The notes below the pieces were generated by a model. It ran no database searches. It saw nothing but the letters and a program-made list of their open reading frames with translations, and was not told the DNA's origin. Below, piece after piece: positions 55,035-64,000 of a stretch of DNA of 64,000 nucleotides. Origin of the DNA: Nitratidesulfovibrio sp. SRB-5 (GTDB lineage: Bacteria; Desulfobacterota; Desulfovibrionia; Desulfovibrionales; Desulfovibrionaceae). Each line of letters opens with the position of its first letter. The stretch's first letter is position 1. The stretch spans positions 1,178,001 through 1,242,000 of the forward strand of contig NZ_JAIOTY010000001.1 of assembly GCF_019931275.1 (NCBI RefSeq), written 5' to 3'. Position numbers and translations under genes: made by a program.

Positions 55035-55127
55035 CTTTACTTTCGTGTGCGGGTTCTTGTGAGTTTCATGGTCCATGGCCATGAGCCGATTTCCTACCCC
55101 AACTAAAAAGTTTGGGAGGTAGGGGGG

Positions 55128-55167
55128 CCGGGGGAAGGAACCTTTTACAAAAGGTTCCTTCCCCCGG
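55128..55167 (+). repeat. 19-bp perfect palindrome
   Basis: CCGGGGGAAGGAACCTTTT and its exact complement with a 2-nt loop, followed by TTCGTTTTT. A second imperfect dyad around 55094-55122 (CCTACC ... GGTAGG) sits just before it. Confidence 0.9.
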
Positions 55168-55185
55168 TTCGTTTTTCGTCTTTCC

Positions 55186-56940
55186 CTACCCCCCCTGGGC
55201 TTGCAGTTCCGCAAGATGGGTACGGGCGAAGTCGAGGGAGGGGTCGATTTCGAGGGCGGCTTCCAGCAGGTGCGCGGCGGTGTCGGCATCGCCGAGGAAT
55301 TTGTGGCACAGGCCCAGGTTGGCGAGGTCGATGACCGAGCCCTTGTCCAGGTGCAGCACGCTTTCGAAGTTGGCGGCGGCCTTGGCGTAGTCGCCCAGCT
55401 TGAAGTGGCACACGCCGCGCAGGTTGAAGTATTCCTTCATTTCCGGGCAGGCGGCCACGGCGCGGTCAAGGCCGGGCAGGGCTGCGCCCCAGTCCTGGGC
55501 CAGGGTATGCACGTAGGCGCCGTAGAAGGCGGCAAGGCCGCGCGCGTCGGCGTCTGGTTGCAGGGGTTCGCTGGTTTCGAACCAGTGGCGTGCCTCGTCC
55601 AGGGCTTCGGCGCGCAGGGCCAGCATGCCCCGGAAGAACGGCACGAAGTGCGCGCCGGGGTATATCCCTGCCAGCACCTCTAGGCCGCGCAGGGCGGTTT
55701 CGGCGTCGGCTTCCTCGCTCAGGATGCGGCCCACGAACAGGCCGATGGAGGCGTTCTTGTCCCGTTCGCGAAAGCGGAACCCCGGCACGATGTTGTAGTG
55801 GGTGGACACGTCCGCGTCGGGGTTGCGGGTGGAGATGGACAGCAGGGTGTAGCCCTGCCGGGCGAGGCCGTCGGAGAGGGTGGTGAGCTCGCGCAGGATG
55901 TCGTCCGATTCCACGGTGGGCAGCGAGGACAGCGGCACCACGGGGCCGCGCCGCAGCCATTCGATGTCTTCCAGCCGTTCGTACTTGGGCAGGCCGGAGG
56001 CCTCGTAGCAGGCGCCGGTGATGAAGTCGCCCGCGAGCTGGGCGATTTCGGTCAGGGCGCGCACGGCGGCCTTGACCGGGGTGGCGGCGGTGCCGGCGGT
56101 GTAGACGATTTCGGAGCGGGCCGGGAAGGTGGCCGGGTCCCAGGCCACGGCGCCCACGGTGGGCACGGGCAGGCCAAGGGAAAATTCCTTCAGCACCACC
56201 TGCACGCCGTGCCGGGCAAAGCGGTCCAGCAGGTCGCGCAGCACGGCGTCGTCGCCGGAGTTTTCGGGCGAGATGTCGATGGTGGGCAGTTCGGGCATGG
56301 TTTCGTCGATGATGCAGCACACGTGGCGCTCCACCAGTTCGCAGGCGCCCTGGAGGATGGATTCCTCTTCGGTGTTGCCCGCCGACGAGCCGTTGAACTC
56401 GCCCAGCTTCTTGAACCAGTCCAGCGGCAGCCACACCTCGCGGCCCTCGGTGCCGTCGCGCGGGATGACGGTGGCGGGGAAGAACTTCCAGCGGATCAGG
56501 TCCAGGGCGCGCACGGCGTCGTGCGGGGCGATGGGGTCGTGCACGGATTTGGCGATCTCTTCCACCGGCAGCAGCGCATCGCCGAAGCGGGCCTGCGCCT
56601 CGCTCCAGGTGGCTTCGACCATGCCGGGCATGTCGCGCCAGAAGGTGAAGAAGCTATAGCGCTCCATCAGTTCCATCAGGGCCGATGCCTCGGCCTGCTC
56701 CACGGACGCGCCCTTGCCCATCTGCTTGCGGGTGGGCATGACGCGCTTGGCGTCGGCCCCGCACATGCTGAGAAACACGGGAATGCCCAGCCGGTCCACG
56801 TCCACGCGGCGGGTTTCGGCAAGGATGTCCACGTCGAGGCTGGCAAGGCGCTGGCGCACGCGGCGCACGGTTTCCACGGGCGAGGTGGCCTTGTCCTGGT
56901 CCTTGGTATAGCCCTTGGGGCAGGGAGAGAGCTTGATCAT
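55186..56940 (-). CDS. YcaO-domain protein with C-terminal TPR repeats
   Basis: A 584-residue fusion. Residues 30-390 form a YcaO domain, the ATP-dependent backbone-activating enzyme of azoline and thioamide formation, with the ATP-site acidic residues in ASALMELMERYSFF and SILQGACELVERH. Residues 430-584 carry TPR-like repeats (HWFETSEPLQPDADARGLAAF, then YFNLRGVCHFKLGDYAKAAANF). It is followed on the left only by terminators; the methyltransferase gene just upstream (57033-57827) reads the same way, 92 bp away. No TfuA, RiPP precursor or dehydrogenase gene is nearby. Confidence 0.88.
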   Translation of the reverse strand: MIKLSPCPKGYTKDQDKATSPVETVRRVRQRLASLDVDILAETRRVDVDRLGIPVFLSMCGADAKRVMPTRKQMGKGASVEQAEASALMELMERYSFFTFWRDMPGMVEATWSEAQARFGDALLPVEEIAKSVHDPIAPHDAVRALDLIRWKFFPATVIPRDGTEGREVWLPLDWFKKLGEFNGSSAGNTEEESILQGACELVERHVCCIIDETMPELPTIDISPENSGDDAVLRDLLDRFARHGVQVVLKEFSLGLPVPTVGAVAWDPATFPARSEIVYTAGTAATPVKAAVRALTEIAQLAGDFITGACYEASGLPKYERLEDIEWLRRGPVVPLSSLPTVESDDILRELTTLSDGLARQGYTLLSISTRNPDADVSTHYNIVPGFRFRERDKNASIGLFVGRILSEEADAETALRGLEVLAGIYPGAHFVPFFRGMLALRAEALDEARHWFETSEPLQPDADARGLAAFYGAYVHTLAQDWGAALPGLDRAVAACPEMKEYFNLRGVCHFKLGDYAKAAANFESVLHLDKGSVIDLANLGLCHKFLGDADTAAHLLEAALEIDPSLDFARTHLAELQAQGG

Positions 56941-57032
56941 GCGGATGGTCCGTGTGGGGTCGAGGTTGCGGATGCGGGCCGTTTGGTGATCCGGCTGGCT
57001 ACGCCGACCGGTGCCGTGATCGGCTGGGCCGA

Positions 57033-57827
57033 CTAGGCGGGGGCGGCGGGCGCGGCGCCCGTGCGCTTGGGGGTAAGCCGGTGCACCAGGAACAGGCGGC
57101 GTTCTTCCTGCCCGTCGTCGCCGGTGGACTTGATGCCCACGGGCTGCTCGGCCACGTCGAAGTCGCGCCCGGCCAGCTTCAGGAAGTGGGCGGCCTTGCG
57201 GCGCTTGTCGGTGCACAGCATGGCCTGCCCGCCGGAGGCCACGTGGCGGGCCAGGAACTTGGCCAGCGGGCGGTGCAGGTCTTCCAGGTAAAGGATTTCG
57301 GCCCCGGCGATGACGTCGTAGCGGGCGTCCAGCCGCGCGGTGGTGATGTCGCAGCGGCGCACCTCCACTCGGTCGGCCAGGCCATTGCGCAGCACGTTGA
57401 TGCGCGCGAAGAGCAGGGCGTCGTCGTTCACGTCGGTGATGGTCACGCGGGCAAAGCCGTAGCGCGCGGCGATGAGCCCGGTGACGCCGCAGCCCCCGCC
57501 GACTTCCAGCAGGCTCTTGCCCGCCGGGTCCAGCTTGCGCAGAAAGCGCCCCAGCAGGAACGAGGCGGGCCATATCTTGGCCCACAGGGGCAGGTCGCGC
57601 AGCGGGTCCTTGATGGCGTTGGTGGCGATGAGCCGGTCGAGGTGGCCGGTCATGTTGCGGATTTGCAGGATTTCCAGCGGCGCGTCATCCACGGTGAGGG
57701 TTTCGAATTCCACTTCGTAGCGTTCGCGCGCCCTGGCCAGCAGGCGTTCCAGTTCGGCGGCGTGCGCTTCCGCCGTGGGCGCGGTTTCGGTGCTATGGAG
57801 GTCCGGGGTGTCCGGTTGTTCGGTCAT
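57033..57827 (-). CDS. SAM-dependent methyltransferase
   Basis: A 264-residue class I methyltransferase. Motif I is LLEVGGGCGVTGLIAARYG near residue 97; later motifs are ITDVNDDALLFARIN and YDVIAGAEILYLED. The overall pattern (HLDRLIATNAIKDP, WAKIWPASFLLGRFL) resembles protein-lysine methyltransferases of the ETFB/METTL type. It reads into the YcaO-TPR gene and may be cotranscribed with it. Start with AAAGGAC upstream. Confidence 0.85.
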   Translation of the reverse strand: MTEQPDTPDLHSTETAPTAEAHAAELERLLARARERYEVEFETLTVDDAPLEILQIRNMTGHLDRLIATNAIKDPLRDLPLWAKIWPASFLLGRFLRKLDPAGKSLLEVGGGCGVTGLIAARYGFARVTITDVNDDALLFARINVLRNGLADRVEVRRCDITTARLDARYDVIAGAEILYLEDLHRPLAKFLARHVASGGQAMLCTDKRRKAAHFLKLAGRDFDVAEQPVGIKSTGDDGQEERRLFLVHRLTPKRTGAAPAAPA

Positions 57828-58238
57828 GGGCTGTCCTTTTGTGGGCCGATGGCTGCGGTGAGCCGGTTGCCGGGGCGCGCGCCGGGCGGGCGGATGCGAA
57901 GGCCGGAAGAACCCGGCGTGCCGGAGGGCACGAGAGGGCTGGCGGCGGCGCGTCCGGAGTTCATGCCTCAACAGGGCGGGCAGTGCAAGTTGGGCGGGGG
58001 TAAGCACGCGCTTTGCGGCGGATGGCGGCGCGGGGATAAGGGCACGGGTGGGGCCGGGCGATATGGCCTGCTGGCGCTGGGATGAAGGGCGAGCGGGCAG
58101 GGGGGCACAGCACCCGCGCCGGGGATGCGGAAGGCGGCCGGGCTGGCCGGACTGGGCGGACTGGCCCGGCTACAAGGACTGGCCGGATTACAAGGACTGG
58201 CCCGACTGGCCAGAGTACACGGACGCCCGGCACAATGG
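57828..58238. repeat. Gap with degenerate repeats
   Basis: 411 bp, no gene. Positions 58140-58215 carry three to four degenerate 18- to 20-bp units (ACTGGCCNGANTACAAGG type). Confidence 0.55.
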
Positions 58239-58877
58239 TCATTCCGCCAGGGCCGGTTCGCCGGAACTTCGGGAAGGCAGCCCGCCCCGCGGCGTGAGCC
58301 GCTTGCGGGCCTCTATGGCCACCAGCCGCACGAAGCCGCCCTCCACGGACATCACCCGGATGTCCCGGCGCAGTTCGCGGTAGCCGTGCTCCTTGTAGAA
58401 GGCGAGGGCGTTGAGCGAGGCGGTCAGGCGCAGTTCCGGCCAGCCCTGTTCCACGGCACGGCGTTCCAGTTCGCGCAGCAGTTCGCTGCCGGTGCCGGGC
58501 GGGGCCTGCGGTGCGGCGTACAGGTAGGCCACCTCGTCGCCGCGCAGCGCGCCGAAGCCGACCACGCGGAAGGACGTCGCGGGGGCGGGCGGCGTACCCC
58601 CCCGTGGTCTGCGGGCTTCTGGGTTCGGCGCTTCCCCAGGGGGTGGGGCGACTGGTGGGTCAAGGGGCGTCGCAACCCCTGCCTCCGCCACCAGAAACGG
58701 GTTCATGCCCAGTTCAAGCTCCCGCCGGAACTGCTCCACAGTGCGGCCAGCGCACCATGCGGACAGCTGCTCCGCGTCGTAGCTGCATGTCGCCTTGCCG
58801 TTGATGGCGGCATGGAACACGGCGGTGACGGCGGCGGCGTCGTCCGGGGTGGCAAGGCGGATGGCAATGCGGGGCAT
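58239..58877 (-). CDS. GNAT-family N-acetyltransferase
   Basis: A 212-residue acetyltransferase. The GNAT fold is visible from RIAIRLATPDDAAAVTAVF at the start to the acetyl-CoA loop region AAPQAPPGTGSELLRELERRA near residue 130 and NALAFYKEHGYRE near residue 158. The canonical Q/R-x-x-G-x-G/A loop is present only in a degenerate form (QAPPGTGSE). A Pro/Gly-rich insert (about residues 72-100) splits the domain. Substrate unknown. Confidence 0.8.
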   Translation of the reverse strand: MPRIAIRLATPDDAAAVTAVFHAAINGKATCSYDAEQLSAWCAGRTVEQFRRELELGMNPFLVAEAGVATPLDPPVAPPPGEAPNPEARRPRGGTPPAPATSFRVVGFGALRGDEVAYLYAAPQAPPGTGSELLRELERRAVEQGWPELRLTASLNALAFYKEHGYRELRRDIRVMSVEGGFVRLVAIEARKRLTPRGGLPSRSSGEPALAE

Positions 58878-59353
<476 letters not shown>

Positions 59354-59407
59354 CCTTTCGGGCGACACGCGGACGGGGCGAAGCCGCCGTTCCCTCGTGC
59401 GGAGGGA

Positions 59408-59437
59408 GAGCTACCCTTTTTGTCGGGGACTTGTCAA
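59408..59437 (-). promoter_or_regulatory. Promoter of tRNA-Gly copy 1
   Basis: Minus-strand TTGACA, 18-bp spacer, TAGCTC, with about 54 bp between it and the tRNA. Confidence 0.65.
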
Positions 59438-59671
59438 CATGCATGCACGAAAAAAAATGGCGCACCGGGCAGGGGGGGGCGGCAGCGCGACGCGGGGCGC
59501 GATGCCGAAGAGGGGCACCACGTGCCGTTTATTGCGCGGGGGAAAAGGCGTAGGATGGCGGTGTCTGCCGCATCGTGCGGTCTCGGATGTCGGGACCGGA
59601 GAGCGCGCGGCTGCGCATTGGGCATATGGTGTCGGTTCCTGCGCGCAACCGTTCGGAAGAAAGGAGGAGAT

Positions 59672-60091
59672 ATGATGGAAGCAAAGAGCGACGAGGTGGT
59701 TTGCGTGACCTGCCACGTGATCTGTGAGGGGACGGTTCCGGAGGTTTGGGGGCGCTTGCTGGGAACCCTGGACGACATGAACGTGCCTGTGTTCTGCACC
59801 GTGGACCATGCGGCCAACGCGGAAAAAGCGGGGCTGCGCATGCCTGCCACGCGGGTGGTGACCTTTGGAAACCCCGCCGTGGGCACGCTGCTGATGCTTG
59901 AAGCTCCGGGCATCGCCATGGACTTGCCGTTGCGCATGCTGGTGCGCGAGGCAGAAGGCGTCACCGTGCTGTCCTACGAGCGACCGGAGGCGCTGGCCGT
60001 ACGTCACGGCATTGATCCGGCCTTCGGCCCCGTGGAAAAGGTGTCCACGTTCATGGCGGGGCTGGCGGAGTCGGCGCGCACTGGCCGATAG
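59672..60091 (+). CDS. DUF302-domain protein
   Basis: A 139-residue protein of the DUF302 family, small alpha/beta proteins of unknown role. The signature RVVTFGNPAVGTLLMLEAPGIAMDLPLRMLV spans residues 66-96. It lies between two tRNA units, and its terminator region is shared with the leftward tRNA cluster. AAGGAGGAG precedes the start. The gap 59354-59671 otherwise contains only the tRNA promoter. Confidence 0.9.
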   Translation: MMEAKSDEVVCVTCHVICEGTVPEVWGRLLGTLDDMNVPVFCTVDHAANAEKAGLRMPATRVVTFGNPAVGTLLMLEAPGIAMDLPLRMLVREAEGVTVLSYERPEALAVRHGIDPAFGPVEKVSTFMAGLAESARTGR

Positions 60092-60125
60092 GTAGGTAAT
60101 ATGGGGGGCTTTGCGGCCACGCGGC

Positions 60126-60154
60126 AAAAAGCCCCCGCGCATGGCGCAGGGGCT
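60126..60154 (-). terminator. Terminator of the tRNA cluster
   Basis: Minus-strand stem AGCCCCTGCGC/GCGCGGGGGCT with a 3-nt loop followed by TTTTT, just past tRNA-Gly(CCC). Confidence 0.85.
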
Positions 60155-60162
60155 ATGTGTTC

Positions 60163-60237
60163 TGGAGCGGGAAACGGGATTTGAACCCGCAACCTTCAGC
60201 TTGGGAAGCTGACACTCTACCGTTGAGTTATTCCCGC
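60163..60237 (-). tRNA. tRNA-Gly (anticodon CCC)
   Basis: 75 nt with an encoded CCA. Acceptor GCGGGAA with TTCCCGC; anticodon loop TTCCCAA gives CCC. Last tRNA of the four-gene cluster. Confidence 0.95.
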
Positions 60238-60294
60238 TAATGGTGGGGTATCGCTAGGGTTTTCCGCGCTGGGCGGTGCACCCGAAGGAGACGG

Positions 60295-60369
<75 letters not shown>

Positions 60370-60377
60370 ACCGATGC

Positions 60378-60452
<75 letters not shown>

Positions 60453-60464
60453 TCATCGGTTTCG

Positions 60465-60540
<76 letters not shown>

Positions 60541-60554
60541 TCAACGAGGAGAGC

Positions 60555-60584
60555 CTTCTACGTCACAGCCCCGCTCCCTGTCAA
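60555..60584 (-). promoter_or_regulatory. Promoter of the tRNA cluster
   Basis: Minus-strand TTGACA, 18-bp spacer, TAGAAG. The remaining gap up to dksA (60585-61015, 431 bp) shows no gene. Confidence 0.75.
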
Positions 60585-61015
60585 GCGAGGTTTTTGAAAA
60601 AACACGACCAATTTCCATAATATGTTGGCCGGTGCGGATTTGCGGGCACGGCGCGGCCATGGCGACGGCGGTTTTCATGTCCCGGTCGGTTGGGGCTTGC
60701 CCCGTGGTGCAGTCCGTCGCGCAGCCCGGTCGTTCCTGCTCCGTCCGTCTGGCCTGTCTCGTCGTTTGTCGGCGCACGGGGCACGTGCGCCGTTGCATCC
60801 GCCCTTGTTCCGCGTCATTCGTGGTTTTTCTGGCGTCAGTCAGCGCCTGCCAACGCTGCGGGCGGTCCGTCCGGGTTTCCGTGAACGGAAATCAGGCCTC
60901 GCCCCTTTACTTTTATTGGCCGGATGATTTATGGCAGTTGCCTTGCAAGCGACAGCCCCACCCGGCACGCGTGCCGCCAGGATGCGGTGCGCTGCGTACC
61001 GCGAGGAGGTTCCCC

Positions 61016-61378
61016 ATGGATCAGAAGGATATCGAGTACTTCCGCGTATTGCTGACCCAGATGCTGGAAGAAGCCACGCAAAAGGGCGACCTCACGCTGG
61101 AAGACATGACGGATAACAACGAGGTCTTCGCCGATCCGGCGGACCGCGCCACCATGGAATCGGATCGCGCCTTCACCCTGCGCATCCGTGACCGCGAGCG
61201 GCGGCTGATCAAGAAAATTCAGGCGGCGCTGGGCCGCATAGAGGATGGCTCGTTCGGCATCTGCGACGAATGCGGCGAGGAAATCGGCGTGCCGCGCCTG
61301 AAGGCGCGACCCGTGACCAAGCTGTGCATCAACTGCAAGAGCAAGCAGGAAGACGACGAGCGCGTCCGAGGCGATTAA
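61016..61378 (+). CDS. dksA: RNA polymerase-binding factor DksA
   Basis: Acts with ppGpp on RNA polymerase. The 120-residue protein has the coiled coil (DIEYFRVLLTQMLEEATQKG and RDRERRLIKKIQAALGR), the acidic tip DPADRA near residue 41, and a canonical four-cysteine zinc finger CDECGEEIG ... LCINCKSKQ. Slightly shorter than E. coli DksA (151) but complete. Start with GAGGAGG upstream. Confidence 0.95.
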   Translation: MDQKDIEYFRVLLTQMLEEATQKGDLTLEDMTDNNEVFADPADRATMESDRAFTLRIRDRERRLIKKIQAALGRIEDGSFGICDECGEEIGVPRLKARPVTKLCINCKSKQEDDERVRGD

Positions 61379-61386
61379 CGCCCACC

Positions 61387-61425
61387 ACGGCCCCTCACCC
61401 CTGCCGGGATGAGGGGCCGTTTTTT
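61387..61425 (+). terminator. Intrinsic terminator of dksA
   Basis: Stem ACGGCCCCTCA/TGAGGGGCCGT followed by TTTTTT. Confidence 0.9.
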
Positions 61426-61601
61426 GTTGCGCCGTGTTGCGCGCCGTGTTGCGCGTTCTGCCAGATGCCCGGTAGCCAGTGGCAGCCGGGAGGATGCATC
61501 AGACGCCTGCTCCGGAGCTGTCCGGCCCGTTCGGTCCTTCGGGCCCTGCCGGGGGCGGCTGCCCACGCATGCTTTCAGGGCGCACAGCCAGGGAAACGAC
61601 G

Positions 61602-63596
61602 ATGGACGCCCATCTGTTCCGCCGCGTCTGCCGGGCGCTGGTTCCGTTGCTGGCCGGGTGCCGCATCGAAAAGATCCACGCACCCGCGCCGGACATCCAT
61701 TCGCTCACCATCTTCGCCGCCGGGCGCAAGCAGGTGCTGGTGCTGCGCCACGGGCGCCGGGCGCCGCTGTTGTATCTGGCCGCGCACAAGCCGCCCAATC
61801 CGGCCCGGCCCGACGCCCAGATCATGTTGCTGCGCAAGCATCTGGCCGGACGCCGCGTGGCCTGGGCCGGGTGCGACTGGCCCCGCCGCAGGCTGGCCCT
61901 GCGCATGGCGCCGCCAGCCGGACAGCCTGACGGGGCGACGGACGGGGCTGCGGATGGGACTGCGGACGGGCGGCCAAACGGTAAGGGCGCAGGGCAGGGC
62001 GCCCTGGTGCTGCTGGACCTGCGCGAGGGCATGCGCCTCGTGGATGCCCTTCCCCCCGACTTCGGCGCGGACCCGGTCTGGCCGCAGTTGCCGCCCCCCT
62101 CGCAGCCCGGCGCCTTGAAGGCCACCCTGCTTTCGCTGTGCGACGATGCCGCCACCGGGTCCGACCCGGTGCTTACTCCGGCCCTGCGGCGCACCCTGAC
62201 AGCCCTCGTGGGTGGTGGGCAGCACGCCAGCCCTTCCGCCAGACCCTCCGGCAGCCCTTCCGGCAGCGTCCCCGACAGTTCCCCCGACGCCTTGTCCGCT
62301 ACCTTCGTTGACGTCCCGGAAGACGGCGTGCTCGACGCCTGCGCCCTGCTGGTGGACCTGGATTCCGGCGAGGGCGACGTGTTCCTGTACCGCCAGCGCA
62401 GCGAGTCGGGGGATGGCCCCGGCGAGGCCGACGGTCCCGGCGAACCCGACGAGCTTTCCGCATGGCCCCTGCCCGCATCCCTGCGCGGCAACCGGACGGA
62501 AGAGGTGCACGAATCCGCGCTGGATGCCGCCGCCATCCTGGGCGAGGCCGCCGCGTTCACCGGGCTTGCCGATGCCGCGCGCACGGATGCCGCCGCCCCG
62601 TTCAAGGCCGAAGCCAGGCGGCTGCGCCGCCTGCTGGCCAAACTGGACGACGAGGAGCGCCGCCTGCGCGCCCTGCTGGACCAGCGGGCCGATGGCGTGG
62701 CCCTGCAAGCGGTGCTCTACCAGTACCCGCCGGATGCCCGCCTGCCGGAAGTGGTGGTGCCCGATGAGGCCTTGCCCGTGTCGGCATGGCCGGAAGGCGC
62801 GGGCGACGGGCCATCGTCCCCGGAGGGCACCCTCGGCGCAGGTCCCGCAGGCCGCACCATCCGTCTCGACCCGCTGCTGACCGTGCGCGAGAACATGGCC
62901 GCCATGTTCCACCGGTCCGACCGGGGCGCGCGCGGACTCGCCATTCTCGAACGCCGCCGGGCGGAAGTGGCCCGCGACCTTGCCGCCGCCGAGCAGGGCG
63001 CAGCCATGCCCCCAGGCGGCGGATTGCCCCCGGTGCAGGCCCGGTTCACTCCCGCCTCCCCGGTCAGGCTGGGCAAGGGCGGCAAGGCCACCTCGGATTC
63101 GCGCAGGCAGCCCCGCGACGCCGGAACCGGCAGCGACGTGCAGCGCTTTCGCAGTTCCGACGGCTTCCTGCTGTTGCGGGGGCGGTGCGCCGAGGGCAAC
63201 GCGGAACTGCTGCGCATCGCCTCGCCCTTCGACTGGTGGCTGCACGCGGAGGACGGCCCCAGCGCGCACCTGATCATCCGGCGCGACCACCCGGCGCATC
63301 AGGTGCCGGAACGCACCCTGGCCGAGGCCGCCGCGCTTGTGGCGGTGAAAAGCTGGCAGCGCAACGCCGCCCGCGCCCGGATCATGGTGGCCCTGGTGCG
63401 CGACGTGCGTGCCGTGAAGGGTGCCGCCCCCGGCGCCGTGCGGGTGGATGCGGTGTCCCGGTCCCTTTCCGTGGCGCCCGACGCCACGTTGGAAGGCGCC
63501 CTGCGCCTGGACAATGGTCCGGACGCCACCGTCCCGCTACCCGCTGCAAAGCCCGCCCGCGCCACCACCGGCAAGGGGCGCGGCGGACGGCGCTGA
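61602..63596 (+). CDS. NFACT-domain protein, divergent relative of RqcH
   Basis: 664 residues. The C-terminal 150 residues are an NFACT-R domain (FRSSDGFLLLRGRCAEGNAELLR, FDWWLHAEDGPSAHLIIR, VAVKSWQRNAARARIMV), the signature of RqcH/Rqc2-type ribosome quality-control proteins. The N-terminal NFACT-N region is present (ALVPLLAGCRIEKIH) but lacks the DR motif and the E-hydrophobic-M-G-x-x-S-N pattern of canonical RqcH, and is interrupted by low-complexity inserts (DGATDGAADGTADG; a Ser/Pro stretch). Whether it makes alanine tails is therefore uncertain. The start was chosen at the ATG before DAHLFRRV. Confidence 0.8.
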   Translation: MDAHLFRRVCRALVPLLAGCRIEKIHAPAPDIHSLTIFAAGRKQVLVLRHGRRAPLLYLAAHKPPNPARPDAQIMLLRKHLAGRRVAWAGCDWPRRRLALRMAPPAGQPDGATDGAADGTADGRPNGKGAGQGALVLLDLREGMRLVDALPPDFGADPVWPQLPPPSQPGALKATLLSLCDDAATGSDPVLTPALRRTLTALVGGGQHASPSARPSGSPSGSVPDSSPDALSATFVDVPEDGVLDACALLVDLDSGEGDVFLYRQRSESGDGPGEADGPGEPDELSAWPLPASLRGNRTEEVHESALDAAAILGEAAAFTGLADAARTDAAAPFKAEARRLRRLLAKLDDEERRLRALLDQRADGVALQAVLYQYPPDARLPEVVVPDEALPVSAWPEGAGDGPSSPEGTLGAGPAGRTIRLDPLLTVRENMAAMFHRSDRGARGLAILERRRAEVARDLAAAEQGAAMPPGGGLPPVQARFTPASPVRLGKGGKATSDSRRQPRDAGTGSDVQRFRSSDGFLLLRGRCAEGNAELLRIASPFDWWLHAEDGPSAHLIIRRDHPAHQVPERTLAEAAALVAVKSWQRNAARARIMVALVRDVRAVKGAAPGAVRVDAVSRSLSVAPDATLEGALRLDNGPDATVPLPAAKPARATTGKGRGGRR

Positions 63597-63758
63597 GTAG
63601 CCAGCCCTCGTTTCCCTTGCACTCCCGCGGATTGTGTCGGCGTGTTGACCGACGTGCGGCATACCGCATACAGTCCGCCACAACCTTGCGGAGGCCCGCA
63701 GGGAACTGCGCCGCTGGCGCGGGATTGTGGGAACATCGGGGGGGAAGGGATTTCGCAC

Positions 63759-64000
63759 ATGCTCAGGCGCATGCGGTCTTTGCTCGGCCTTGCGGATGAC
63801 GACGACCACCCTGCCCGCACCCCTTCCGCCACCAGCGGTCAGGAGGCGGGAAAGGCGGCTCCGTCTTCCGGCGCGCGCATCGTCCCGCCGACCGTTCAGG
63901 ACGGCACGGCCTGCGGCCCGGTGTTGCTGGTGGCCCGGCAGCCGGTGTTCGACGCCTCGGGAGAGGTGTGGGGCTACGAACTGCTGTTTCGCCATCCCGA
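63759..64000 (+). CDS. EAL/HDOD signalling protein, start only
   Basis: Cut by the window edge; 80 residues seen. After a low-complexity N-terminus it reads LLVARQPVFDASGEVWGYELLFRHP, the opening of the EAL domain in YuxH-type EAL-HDOD proteins, which usually lack phosphodiesterase activity. The start has GGGAAGG upstream. The 162-bp gap before it shows nothing notable. Confidence 0.8.
   Translation, partial: MLRRMRSLLGLADDDDHPARTPSATSGQEAGKAAPSSGARIVPPTVQDGTACGPVLLVARQPVFDASGEVWGYELLFRHP

Overview
The window comes from a GC-rich sulfate-reducing bacterium of the Desulfovibrionaceae, of the Desulfovibrio/Nitratidesulfovibrio vulgaris type. The strongest evidence is a complete cooMKLXUH-hypA-cooF operon for a CO-induced, energy-conserving membrane [NiFe] hydrogenase, in the order known from D. 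vulgaris. Supporting evidence is the rubrerythrin, the cysteine-rich Mrp next to hypAB, DsrE-like and UbiD-family genes, and a dnaA copy beside thyX and ruvAB. There is no CRISPR array, no complete insertion sequence, no prophage and no rRNA.

Layout. 1-2.2 kb: mrp-hypB-hypA (metal-centre assembly). 2.5-4.4 kb: TPR and AMIN-domain envelope proteins. 4.7-7.9 kb: copper chaperone and CopA ATPase. 8-12.6 kb: hypothetical protein, UDP-glucose pyrophosphorylase, UbiD-type decarboxylase. 13-24.6 kb: orphan winged-helix regulator, rubrerythrin, topoisomerase III, YigZ, 6-phosphogluconolactonase, OsmC, metallo-beta-lactamase-fold protein, chemoreceptor, YhcH. 24.8-27.5 kb: zinc-finger protein, cupin, phosphate transporter with its DUF47 partner. 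28-36.8 kb: coo operon. 37.3-40.4 kb: SMR transporter, periplasmic binding-like protein, DsrE-like protein, a small protein with a phage-head-like cysteine motif, tRNA-Ala. 40.6-52 kb: CgeB-like protein, RlmE, YebC, RuvC, diguanylate cyclase, RuvAB, ThyX, DnaA. 52-58.9 kb: XRE-cupin regulator with an acyl-CoA synthetase, YcaO-TPR protein with a methyltransferase, GNAT. 59.2-64 kb: five tRNAs (three identical Gly-GCC, Gly-CCC, Cys), DUF302, DksA, NFACT-related protein, and the start of an EAL/HDOD protein cut by the window edge.

How the genes work together. HypA, HypB and the second HypA inside the coo operon supply nickel to the large subunit CooH. CooF passes electrons to the CooLXUH module, whose membrane arm (CooM, CooK) should couple H2 evolution to ion translocation. 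YebC, RuvC, RuvAB, TopB, DnaA and ThyX form a DNA-maintenance block.

The most unusual feature is a dispersed family of about 110-270 bp palindromic elements. Four clear copies and one degenerate copy each begin exactly at a TAG stop codon, in the same orientation as the gene they follow. The ends and internal stems differ between copies but still match each other within a copy, which indicates a selected hairpin structure. One copy lies inside the coo operon. A second theme is many short tandem repeats with units that are multiples of 3 bp, both in genes (topB, copA, the binding-protein gene, the cgeB-like gene) and between genes.
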